Shown one piece after another: positions 1 through 5,825 of a DNA stretch of 7,622 nucleotides. Positions within the stretch are counted from its first letter, which is position 1. The number at the start of each line of letters is the position of its first letter. The stretch is from an uncultured Neisseriaceae bacterium (GTDB lineage Bacteria; Pseudomonadota; Gammaproteobacteria; Burkholderiales; UBA11063), in NCBI GenBank assembly GCA_937952895.1, contig CALFYC010000052.1, forward strand, positions 1 to 7,622. The letters run 5' to 3'. The notes beneath the pieces were generated by a model. It ran no database searches. It had not been told where the DNA came from and saw only the letters and a list, made by a program, of their open reading frames with translations. The position numbers were made by a program, and so were the translations under genes.

Positions 1-118
1 ACATATTGATAAAAATTTATAAAATATGTTAATTTACACTTATAATGAAAATGGGATATGTATAATATTTAAATAGAAACTAAATTTAATCAAAAGATTT
101 CCAACATTTATTTTATAG

Positions 119-135
119 ATTTATAGTTTATAAAT
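119..135. repeat. AT-only inverted repeat, 7-base arms
   Basis: ATTTATA (119-125) and TATAAAT (129-135) are perfect inverted arms around the 3-base spacer GTT. The left arm is also part of a short tandem repeat, TTTATAG at 112-118 and again at 120-126. A T-rich stretch follows (TGTTTTT). It could be a weak terminator for an upstream gene or a protein-binding site. An all-A/T stem is a poor terminator, and such repeats arise easily by chance in DNA this AT-rich. Confidence 0.35.
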
Positions 136-186
136 TGTTTTTCGTTAATCTATATAAATTGCGACAATAAGCCTCTACATCCTATA

Positions 187-195
187 TGTTATAAT
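187..195 (+). promoter_or_regulatory. Probable extended -10 promoter for the rib operon
   Basis: TG-T-TATAAT is a perfect extended -10 element (TG at 187-188, TATAAT at 190-195). No -35 box sits at the usual 17-base spacing; the nearest candidate, TTGCGA at 159-164, is 25 bases upstream of the -10 and too far. Extended -10 promoters can work without a good -35. The predicted start is near base 202, giving a leader of about 44 bases, too short for an FMN riboswitch. The position directly ahead of ribD supports it; the start itself is inferred. Confidence 0.55.
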
Positions 196-221
196 CCTGC
201 ATTATGGTTAGTTTGAATAAA

Positions 222-257
222 TTGATCAACGAATAGGGAACTTTAATGATTGATCAA
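222..257 (+). promoter_or_regulatory. Duplicated TTGATCAA palindrome around ribD start
   Basis: The 8-base palindrome TTGATCAA occurs at 222-229 and again at 250-257, 28 bases apart. The ribD Shine-Dalgarno (AGGGA, 235-239) and ATG (246-248) lie between the copies. Because the motif is self-complementary, the two copies could pair in the transcript into an 8-base-pair stem whose 20-base loop carries the ribosome binding site and start codon. Alternatively they could be two operator half-sites on DNA. The second copy is also coding (Ile2-Asp3-Gln4 of RibD). The pattern is plain in the sequence; any regulatory role is inference. Confidence 0.35.
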
Positions 258-1358
258 AAATACATGCAATTAGCATTAAATTTAGCTGAAGCAACTCTTG
301 GACAAACAAGTCCAAACCCGGTTGTTGGTGCTGTCGTTGTAAAAAATGGCGCATGTATCGGAAGTGGTGCACACCTAAAAGCTGGGCACGAACATGCTGA
401 AATTATTGCTCTTAATATGGCAAATTCTGAGGCTATTGATGCTACCTTATATGTCACCCTAGAACCATGTTGTCATCATGGTAAGACTCCCCCTTGTGTT
501 AATAGAATTATTGAAAGCGGAATTAAGCGAGTTGTAATTGCAACACTCGATCCAAACCCCCTAGTTGCTGGAAACGGTGTAAAACGGCTAGAAGAAGCTG
601 GAATAGAAGTTGATATTGGTTTAATGGAAGCAGAAGCAGCTTCCTTAAATAAACATTTTTTCCATTTTATTAAAACCAAAACTCCATATATTACACTCAA
701 AGCCGGAATAAGTTTAGATGGTAAAATTGCTACAATTAGCGGACAAAGTCAATGGATTACCAACAATAAATCACGCGAAGATAGCCACATTTATCGAAGC
801 AGACATGACGCCATATTGACTGGCATAAATACTATAATAAGAGATAACCCATCATTAACAACCAGATTGCCACTGGGGGGTAAAAATCCAATCAGAATTG
901 TATTAGATACTAATTTGCGAACCCCAATATCATCTAAGATAATTATCGACAAACAAGCTGAAACATGGGTTGTTATTGGTAATAACGTTAATCAAACCAA
1001 AGTTTTAGAATATCAAAAATTAGGGATTCGTATTATCAAAATGCCCTCAGCAAAAATTGAAATAAATGAATTAATAACAACTTTAGGTAATTCTGGGGTA
1101 ACAAGTTTATTCATTGAAGGTGGCGCAAAAATACATGCCAGTTTTATTGAATCGGGTTTATTTAATCAACTGATCTTATATATCAGCCCTCAATTAATTG
1201 GTGGTTCTACTAACCCATCATTTTTTATGCACAGTGGTTTTCATACATTACTTGAAACCATTAAATTAAAATTTCATGATGTAACAATGATTGACAATGA
1301 TTTGAAGGTTACTTTAATTAAAACTGAAGGAAATGAAAATGTTCACTGGCATCATTGA
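246..1358 (+). CDS. ribD: RibD, bifunctional riboflavin deaminase/reductase
   Basis: This cytoplasmic enzyme carries out steps two and three of the pyrimidine branch of riboflavin synthesis: deamination of the diaminohydroxy-phosphoribosylamino-pyrimidine, then NADPH-dependent reduction of the ribosyl side chain. The N-terminal zinc deaminase domain (about 1-145) has HAE at 50-52 and PCCHHGKTPPC at 74-84, so the zinc ligands are His50, Cys75 and Cys84 and the proton shuttle is Glu52, the same numbering as E. coli RibD. The reductase domain (about 147-360) opens with TLKAGISLDGKIAT (150-163) and contains the EGGAK segment (291-295). At 370 residues it has normal length. The start is supported by AGGGA six bases upstream. 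The last codons overlap ribE by 20 bases, suggesting translational coupling. Cys76 next to the zinc ligand Cys75 replaces the serine I recall in E. coli and is probably harmless. Confidence 0.97.
   Translation: MIDQKYMQLALNLAEATLGQTSPNPVVGAVVVKNGACIGSGAHLKAGHEHAEIIALNMANSEAIDATLYVTLEPCCHHGKTPPCVNRIIESGIKRVVIATLDPNPLVAGNGVKRLEEAGIEVDIGLMEAEAASLNKHFFHFIKTKTPYITLKAGISLDGKIATISGQSQWITNNKSREDSHIYRSRHDAILTGINTIIRDNPSLTTRLPLGGKNPIRIVLDTNLRTPISSKIIIDKQAETWVVIGNNVNQTKVLEYQKLGIRIIKMPSAKIEINELITTLGNSGVTSLFIEGGAKIHASFIESGLFNQLILYISPQLIGGSTNPSFFMHSGFHTLLETIKLKFHDVTMIDNDLKVTLIKTEGNENVHWHH
1328..1331 (+). promoter_or_regulatory. Shine-Dalgarno site that fixes the ribE start
   Basis: AGGA lies inside the ribD coding sequence. 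It is seven bases before the ATG at 1339 but only one base before the in-frame ATG at 1333, so 1339 is the likely start. The resulting N-terminus, MFTGIIEE, is the canonical one for riboflavin synthase. Confidence 0.8.
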
Positions 1359-1941
1359 AGAAGTTGGAATAATTAAAAATATTACAACTGTTGATAAAAC
1401 CTTAAATATCACAATAACTGCTAAAAATATTCTTCATGATACTAAAATTGGGAATAGCATTGCAATTAATGGAGTATGTTTAACCGTAACTGAAATAATT
1501 GATGATTCATTTAATGTAGATGTAATGCCTGAAACATTTAACTCAACATCACTAAAAGATCTCGTTAATGGTTCTTCAGTAAATCTTGAACGTTCTTTGG
1601 CTATAGGTGATCGTTTAGGTGGTCATTTTGTAACTGGTCATATTGATGGAACTGGAATTATTACCGAAATCGTTAGAAATGATAATGCACTTGAAATAAA
1701 ACTTAAACTAGTCTCTAATTTAGCTAAAATGTGTATTTATAAAGGCTCTATTGCCATTGATGGTATCAGTTTAACAATCTTTGGCATTGAAAATAATTTA
1801 ATTAAAATCTGTTTAATTCCCCATACAGCACAAAATACAACTTTAGGTTTAAAGCAAGTTGGTAGCATAGTTAATATAGAATGTGATATGATTGGTAAAT
1901 ATATCGCAAATTTAACACATAGTCAAATCTTAAAGGATTAG
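1339..1941 (+). CDS. ribE: Riboflavin synthase (alpha subunit)
   Basis: This enzyme catalyses the last step of riboflavin synthesis, dismutation of two 6,7-dimethyl-8-ribityllumazine molecules into riboflavin and a pyrimidine that returns to RibH. It is 200 residues long, typical of the family (called RibC in E. coli). Two lumazine-binding domains form an internal duplication: GNSIAINGVCLTV at 38-50 in the first half is echoed by KGSIAIDGISLTI at 135-147 in the second. Other signatures are the N-terminal MFTGIIEE, NLERSL (82-87), and GGHFVTGHIDG (94-104) at the domain junction, with Cys47 and His101 at positions conserved in the family. The start at 1339 is chosen over 1333 because of Shine-Dalgarno spacing and the conserved N-terminus. 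It overlaps ribD by 20 bases and is followed by ribBA after nine bases. Confidence 0.96.
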   Translation: MFTGIIEEVGIIKNITTVDKTLNITITAKNILHDTKIGNSIAINGVCLTVTEIIDDSFNVDVMPETFNSTSLKDLVNGSSVNLERSLAIGDRLGGHFVTGHIDGTGIITEIVRNDNALEIKLKLVSNLAKMCIYKGSIAIDGISLTIFGIENNLIKICLIPHTAQNTTLGLKQVGSIVNIECDMIGKYIANLTHSQILKD

Positions 1942-1950
1942 GAATTTAAA

Positions 1951-3165
1951 ATGTTTAACTCGATTAAAGAAGCCATTACAGATCTTAAATCTGGTAAAGT
2001 AATCATTGTTTGTGACGATGAAAATCGTGAAAACGAAGGTGATTTTGTAGCATTGGCTGAATTTGCAACCCCGGCAATTATTAATTTTTTAATTACCCAC
2101 GGTAAAGGCCTTGTATGTATGCCAATTAATCGGACTTACGCCGAAAAATTTAATCTAACTCCCATGGTACAAAATAACACTGACCGCCGTGGTACAAAAT
2201 TTACCACCAGTATTGACCACGTCTCTACCTCAACAGGAATTAGTGCTTTTGAACGTTCAAAAACAATTTTAGAATTTATATCGGATAATGCTAAAGTCGA
2301 AGACTTTACTAAGCCTGGACATATATTTCCTTTGGTTAGTGAAAATAATGGAGTCCTAGCAAGAGCTGGCCATACCGAAGCTGCGGTTGATCTAGCTAAT
2401 CTTTGTGGAAGTAAACCAGTTGGAATCTTATGTGAAATTATCCTTGAAAATGGCCAAATGGCCAGACGTGATGATTTAATTAAGATATCCCAACAATTTA
2501 ATTTAAAAATCATCACAATTAAAGATTTAATTAAATATCGAAAAACCCATGAAGAATTAGTCAAAAAAGAAGCAACAGCAAATTTACCAACGAAATGGGG
2601 AAATTTCTCAGTTATTGGTTATTCAAGCGCTATTGATAATACTGAAACCACTGTATTAGTTAAAGGTAACCCATCTAGTTGTGAGGCACCTTATGTAAGA
2701 ATTCATTCATCATGCCTAACTGGAGATGTATTTAGTTCTCTACGTTGTGATTGTCATGATCAATTAGAACAATCAATCAAATTTATTCAAAAACATGATG
2801 ATGGTATTATCATCTACCTACAACAAGAAGGTCGTGGAATTGGTCTTTTAAATAAATTAAAAGCCTATGAATTACAACAAAATGGGGCAGATACGTTAGA
2901 AGCGAATAAAATGCTAGGATTTCCTCATGATATGCGCGATTATGCAATAGCAGCTCAAATTTTAAATGATTTAGGCATTAAAAAAGTTCGTTTACTTACA
3001 AATAACCCTGAAAAAATCAGTGCCTTAGAAGATTATGGAATTAGTATTGTGGAACGGATTGCTGTTAATGCTCAAGCAAACCCAAATAATATTGAATATT
3101 TAAAAACTAAAATTAAGAAGCTTGGACATTTAATCAATTTAATAGGAAATAAAGATGCTATTTAA
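1951..3165 (+). CDS. ribBA: RibBA, dihydroxybutanone phosphate synthase/GTP cyclohydrolase II
   Basis: This fusion enzyme opens both branches of riboflavin synthesis. The N-terminal half (about 1-198) makes 3,4-dihydroxy-2-butanone 4-phosphate and formate from ribulose 5-phosphate; its marks are DDENRENEGD (22-31), DRRGTKFTTSIDH (78-90) and ARAGHTEAAVDL (137-148) with His141. The C-terminal half (about 205-400) is GTP cyclohydrolase II, which opens GTP and releases formate and pyrophosphate. Its zinc cysteines Cys255, Cys266 and Cys268 are present, as are EGRGIGL (293-299), the DMRDY segment with Asp327 and Arg329, and LLTNNPEK (348-355). In many proteobacteria the second domain is degenerate; here every motif I can check is intact, so the protein should be truly bifunctional. 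At 404 residues it is full length. AGGA lies seven bases before the start, and the 3' end overlaps ribH by 11 bases. Confidence 0.96.
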   Translation: MFNSIKEAITDLKSGKVIIVCDDENRENEGDFVALAEFATPAIINFLITHGKGLVCMPINRTYAEKFNLTPMVQNNTDRRGTKFTTSIDHVSTSTGISAFERSKTILEFISDNAKVEDFTKPGHIFPLVSENNGVLARAGHTEAAVDLANLCGSKPVGILCEIILENGQMARRDDLIKISQQFNLKIITIKDLIKYRKTHEELVKKEATANLPTKWGNFSVIGYSSAIDNTETTVLVKGNPSSCEAPYVRIHSSCLTGDVFSSLRCDCHDQLEQSIKFIQKHDDGIIIYLQQEGRGIGLLNKLKAYELQQNGADTLEANKMLGFPHDMRDYAIAAQILNDLGIKKVRLLTNNPEKISALEDYGISIVERIAVNAQANPNNIEYLKTKIKKLGHLINLIGNKDAI

Positions 3166-3616
3166 TGGAGAATTAACTGGGGCAAATTTAAAAATTGCCA
3201 TTGTAATTAGTCGCTTTAATGACTATATTACCAATCGTTTACTTGAAGGCGCATTAAAAGGGTTTAAAGAGCATAATGTGTTAGACGAAAATATTGATAT
3301 AGCATGGGTTCCTGGAGCTATTGAAATTCCATTAATTGCACAAAAAATGGCTCAAACCAAAAAATATGATTCAATTCTCACTTTAGGCTGTGTGATTCGT
3401 GGTGAAACAACGCATTATGATTATGTCTGTAATGAAGTAGCAAAAGGAACTAGTCACGTTGCTTTAACTTATAATATTCCAGTTTTGTTTGGGGTCATTA
3501 CTACGGAAAACGATGACCAAGCCTATAAAAGATCTGATATTAATGCTGATAACAAAGGATATGATTGTGCAATTGGTGCTATTGAAATGGCAAATTTAGT
3601 AAAGCTAATTAAATAG
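3155..3616 (+). CDS. ribH: RibH, 6,7-dimethyl-8-ribityllumazine synthase
   Basis: RibH condenses the pyrimidine from RibD with dihydroxybutanone phosphate from RibBA to give the lumazine substrate of riboflavin synthase. In related bacteria it assembles into pentamers or 60-subunit capsids. The 153 residues match family length. Visible signatures are ISRFN (18-22), WVPGAIEIP (51-59), and GCVIRGETTHYDYV (78-91) with the likely catalytic His87; the final segment carries Arg126 at the usual phosphate-contacting position, followed by NKGYDCAIGAIEM. AGGA at 3144-3147 sits seven bases upstream of the ATG, inside ribBA, and the genes overlap by 11 bases, consistent with coupled translation. The usual follower nusB is missing; fmt begins one base after the stop codon. 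Confidence 0.96.
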   Translation: MLFNGELTGANLKIAIVISRFNDYITNRLLEGALKGFKEHNVLDENIDIAWVPGAIEIPLIAQKMAQTKKYDSILTLGCVIRGETTHYDYVCNEVAKGTSHVALTYNIPVLFGVITTENDDQAYKRSDINADNKGYDCAIGAIEMANLVKLIK

Positions 3617-3617
3617 T

Positions 3618-4556
3618 ATGAGTGAAAGATTACGTATCATATTTGCAGGCACACCACAAATCTCAAAGATTATCTTAGAGGATATTCTAAATAATGGATT
3701 TTTAGTTGATTTAGTTTTAACACAACCTGATAGACCCTCTGGTCGTGGTAAAAAGATTGCAGCTTCACCAGTTAAAGAGTTAGCTTTAGAAAAAAAACTA
3801 ACTATTTTACAACCTTTTTCTTTAAAAAATAACGCAGAGATATTGCAGCAACTGAAACAACTAAAACCAGATTTAATGATTGTTTTTGCTTATGGAATGA
3901 TTTTACCTAAAGAGGTGCTTGAAATTCCTCAATATGGTTGTGTTAATATTCATGTCTCACTATTACCACGTTGGCGTGGTGCAGCGCCTATTCAAAGATC
4001 TATCATTGCCGGCGATAAAGTAACTGGTGTAACACTTATGCAAATGGATGAAGGGCTTGATACTGGTGATATTTTACTCCAGGAACAACTGGAAATCCAC
4101 GATATCGATACCAGCTTGAGCTTAACTAACCGATTAACTCAACTTTCAAGTAAATTAATTCTTAATTATTTAAATAATTATGCACAAATTGTAGCAAAAC
4201 CACAACCGCAAATTGGCATAACCTATGCCCACAAAATTGAAAAATCTGAGGCATCCATTAATTGGCTTGAAGATGCAACTATGATTTTACTTAAAATTCG
4301 TGGCTTCAACCCATTTCCTGGATGTTTTACAAATTTAGATAATCAATTAATTAAAATTTGGGATGCTGAAATTGCAAATTTATCTACCAAATTAGATCCT
4401 GGATACTTTCTAATTCAAAATAAAGCTTTTTATATTGGATGCGGGAATAATACCATTTTGAGTATTAAACAATTACAGCTATCAGGTAAAAATCGTCAAT
4501 CAATACAAGATTATTTAAATAGCCAACCAAAAATAATAGATAAAAAATTTACCTAA
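3618..4556 (+). CDS. fmt: Fmt, methionyl-tRNA formyltransferase
   Basis: Fmt transfers a formyl group from 10-formyltetrahydrofolate to methionyl initiator tRNA, the step that marks bacterial translation starts. The N-terminal formyltransferase domain (about 5-190) has a normal N-terminal strand (RIIFAGTP, 6-13), the tRNA-contacting loop RPSGRGKK (39-46), NIHVSLLPRWRGAAPIQ (110-126), and MDEGLDTGD (143-151). The catalytic trio Asn110, His112 and Asp148 is present. The C-terminal OB-fold domain contains TYAHKIEKSEASINW (202-216), IRGFNPFPG (227-235) and LQLSGKNRQS. Length, 312 residues, is normal. It starts one base after the ribH stop and has no clear Shine-Dalgarno, so translation probably depends on ribosomes arriving from ribH. 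fmt is more often next to def and rsmB; def is not in this window. Confidence 0.96.
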   Translation: MSERLRIIFAGTPQISKIILEDILNNGFLVDLVLTQPDRPSGRGKKIAASPVKELALEKKLTILQPFSLKNNAEILQQLKQLKPDLMIVFAYGMILPKEVLEIPQYGCVNIHVSLLPRWRGAAPIQRSIIAGDKVTGVTLMQMDEGLDTGDILLQEQLEIHDIDTSLSLTNRLTQLSSKLILNYLNNYAQIVAKPQPQIGITYAHKIEKSEASINWLEDATMILLKIRGFNPFPGCFTNLDNQLIKIWDAEIANLSTKLDPGYFLIQNKAFYIGCGNNTILSIKQLQLSGKNRQSIQDYLNSQPKIIDKKFT

Positions 4557-4562
4557 GTTCAC

Positions 4563-4626
4563 ATCAAATTGTATATAATAACGCTACATTTAATATAGTG
4601 CTATTTCTATAGTGTTAAAATTTGAT
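4563..4626. repeat. Nested inverted and direct repeats between fmt and next gene
   Basis: Outer inverted arms are ATCAAATT (4563-4570) and AATTTGAT (4619-4626). Inside them, TTTAA (4589-4593) faces TTAAA (4615-4619), and between these the heptamer TATAGTG occurs twice in direct orientation (4594-4600 and 4608-4614), with starts 14 bases apart. There is no T-run after the right arm, so this is not a standard intrinsic terminator for fmt. It could be a leader structure or an operator for the gene at 4647. The repeats are visible; their role is unknown. Confidence 0.4.
4574..4579 (+). promoter_or_regulatory. Possible -10 box for the gene at 4647
   Basis: TATAAT is a consensus -10 hexamer in the 90-base gap after fmt, with TG at 4570-4571 placed one base too far away for a strict extended -10. 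No convincing -35 is seen at 16-18 bases; TTTACC at 4548-4553 is 20 bases upstream. A start near 4586 would place both TATAGTG copies just downstream of the initiation site. In AT-rich DNA this hexamer can occur by chance, so this is tentative. Confidence 0.35.
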
Positions 4627-4646
4627 TCTATGAAGGTATACATAAT

Positions 4647-5129
4647 ATGAAAAAAATACTCCTTGTTTTGTTTTGCATTTCTATAACCCAAGCTTGGGCT
4701 GAGCATTATTTTAATGTATGCTATTATAATTGGACCAAATCAAGTGTATCCTATAATAATAATGGGGTTCATCATAAATGGAAACAACCAGATCCATTAG
4801 TTGGTTCTAACTCTAGTGGTGAAATTCCTGCTGGTGACTTTAAATGTTTCAAGGGTTTTGCCGATGAAACAATTTTTACTAAACATTATATTACATTTTA
4901 TGTAAATAACAAATGGTTTGGTATTGTAAATCCTGGTTTCTCTAGACCATATGCTATATCACAAGATGCACAAAATACTAAAGGTGGTCGATTATTTGAA
5001 CACGTAGTTGGCGGTAAAGATAATTACGATTTATTTGTTCATGTTAAAGATGATGGTTCAATTATATTAAGTGGTAGTAAAGACCTTAATGATGAAACCA
5101 TGTATATAGTACCTCAGCATTTTAGTTAA
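4647..5129 (+). CDS. Small exported protein of unknown function
   Basis: I do not recognise this 160-residue protein. It begins with a clear Sec signal peptide: two lysines (2-3), a hydrophobic core (4-13), and AWA (16-18) before a likely cleavage after Ala18. There is no lipobox and no later membrane segment, so the mature protein of about 142 residues should be soluble in the periplasm or secreted. It is rich in aromatic residues, Asn and Gly, with alternating hydrophobic runs (ITFYVNNKWFGIV, 82-94) that suggest a beta-strand fold. Two cysteines remain after processing, Cys25 and Cys67, which could form a disulfide. GAAGG (4632-4636) lies ten bases before the ATG. The gene has its own possible promoter and is closed by a strong terminator, so it may be a single-gene unit independent of fmt. 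No function can be assigned from motifs. Confidence 0.8.
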   Translation: MKKILLVLFCISITQAWAEHYFNVCYYNWTKSSVSYNNNGVHHKWKQPDPLVGSNSSGEIPAGDFKCFKGFADETIFTKHYITFYVNNKWFGIVNPGFSRPYAISQDAQNTKGGRLFEHVVGGKDNYDLFVHVKDDGSIILSGSKDLNDETMYIVPQHFS

Positions 5130-5140
5130 TATTTTATAAT

Positions 5141-5173
5141 AACCTATAACGCTTATTGCTTATAGGTTTCTTT
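5141..5173 (+). terminator. Intrinsic terminator after the exported-protein gene
   Basis: AACCTATAA (5141-5149) and TTATAGGTT (5160-5168) form a perfect 9-base-pair stem. Two more G-C pairs can form inside (5151-5152 with 5158-5159) if base 5150 is bulged, leaving the loop TTATT. A pyrimidine tail follows (TTTCTTTCT, roughly), giving the usual hairpin plus U-rich tract. It lies 11 bases after the stop at 5129 and should end transcripts of the upstream gene, and of the rib-fmt unit if that reads through. Confidence 0.8.
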
Positions 5174-5208
5174 CTCTCTTAATAAACAATTTTTGGATTT
5201 TCTTACAG

Positions 5209-5793
5209 ATGCGTATTTGGCTCAATTATGTAGTATTTTTAGGTATTCTGGCCATTACCTTATTAAATGGCTGTACAGTTTTAGCAGTAGGAGCAATCGG
5301 TGCCGCAGCTGGAACGACCGCAGCTATTGCAACAGACCCAAGAAGTTCCGGGGTTGTTGTTGATGATAATACTATCGAAGCTAAATTAAAGCTAAAATAC
5401 ACATCTGATTACCCAGACTCGAATATATACACAACATCTTACGAAGGGGTTGTATTGTTAACTGGACAAGCCGTTAATGAATCAGAAAGAAGCAAGATTG
5501 AATTTGATGCCATTGCTATACCTGGAGTTAAAAAGATTTATGATTACGTCCAAATTCAACCTACCCAATCATTTGGCACATCTAGCAGTGATTCACTAAT
5601 TACCACTAAAGTTCGAACACAAATTTTAACTTTAGGCGGGGTTAGTAGTAATAGCGTAAAAGTAGTAACTACTGATGGTGTTGTATATTTATTAGGAATT
5701 GTAAATCCTACCCAAGCCAAACAAATTGCCGATTCAGCCGCAAATATTGATGGTGTTAAAAAAGTAGTAACATTATTTAAGTATGTTGCTTAA
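5209..5793 (+). CDS. dolP: DolP (YraP), dual BON-domain outer membrane lipoprotein
   Basis: DolP is an outer membrane lipoprotein of proteobacteria that supports envelope integrity; in E. coli it binds anionic phospholipids and gathers at the division site, and the Neisseria homologue is the vaccine-associated protein GNA2091. Here a signal sequence (3-19) ends in LNGC, so Cys22 is the likely lipidated residue; Asn before Gly is an unusual lipobox residue. The linker TDPRSSG (42-48) followed by VDDNTIE closely matches E. coli DolP. BON domain 1 spans about 51-117, with IPGVKKIYDYV at 104-114; BON domain 2 spans about 127-194, with ITTKVRTQIL (131-140) and IDGVKKV (180-186). The length of 194 residues fits the family. 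The Shine-Dalgarno is weak (GGA, 11 bases upstream). Unlike the common arrangement it is not beside diaA/gmhA and yraN genes but 32 bases ahead of gshA. Confidence 0.92.
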   Translation: MRIWLNYVVFLGILAITLLNGCTVLAVGAIGAAAGTTAAIATDPRSSGVVVDDNTIEAKLKLKYTSDYPDSNIYTTSYEGVVLLTGQAVNESERSKIEFDAIAIPGVKKIYDYVQIQPTQSFGTSSSDSLITTKVRTQILTLGGVSSNSVKVVTTDGVVYLLGIVNPTQAKQIADSAANIDGVKKVVTLFKYVA

Positions 5794-5825
5794 GCGCCAT
5801 TGATAAAGCTACTTATGGAGATGTC

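Larger units (their letters stand above)
1..245. other. AT-rich non-coding region upstream of ribD
   Basis: No credible coding region is visible on either strand; all frames are interrupted by frequent stops, and the ATG at 45 opens a frame of only six codons. I see no tRNA-like or rRNA-like segment. The stretch holds a short inverted repeat at 119-135, an extended -10 promoter at 187-195 and the ribD leader. The conserved blocks of an FMN riboswitch, which precede riboflavin genes in many bacteria, are not seen. nrdR, a frequent upstream neighbour of ribD, is also absent. The gene to the left lies outside the window. Confidence 0.75.

Noticed and set aside
41..66. TATAAT boxes at 41-46 and 61-66 as promoters
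   Set aside because: Neither has a plausible -35 element, both are far from ribD, and such hexamers are expected by chance in this very AT-rich stretch.
254..700. Open frames on the minus strand opposite ribD (254-457 and 476-700)
   Set aside because: They lie opposite strongly conserved ribD coding sequence, have no family features, and look like mirror frames of a real gene.
1333..1338. Earlier ATG for ribE giving two extra residues (Met-Lys)
   Set aside because: It is only one base from the AGGA Shine-Dalgarno; the ATG at 1339 has good spacing and the canonical MFTGIIEE N-terminus.
2136..2564. 142-codon open frame on the minus strand opposite ribBA
   Set aside because: Its product has no recognisable features, and the plus strand here carries the conserved synthase domain of RibBA.
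5156..5185. TTGCTT and TAATAA, 18 bases apart, as a dolP promoter
   Set aside because: Each box matches only three of six consensus bases, and the first overlaps the terminator stem.
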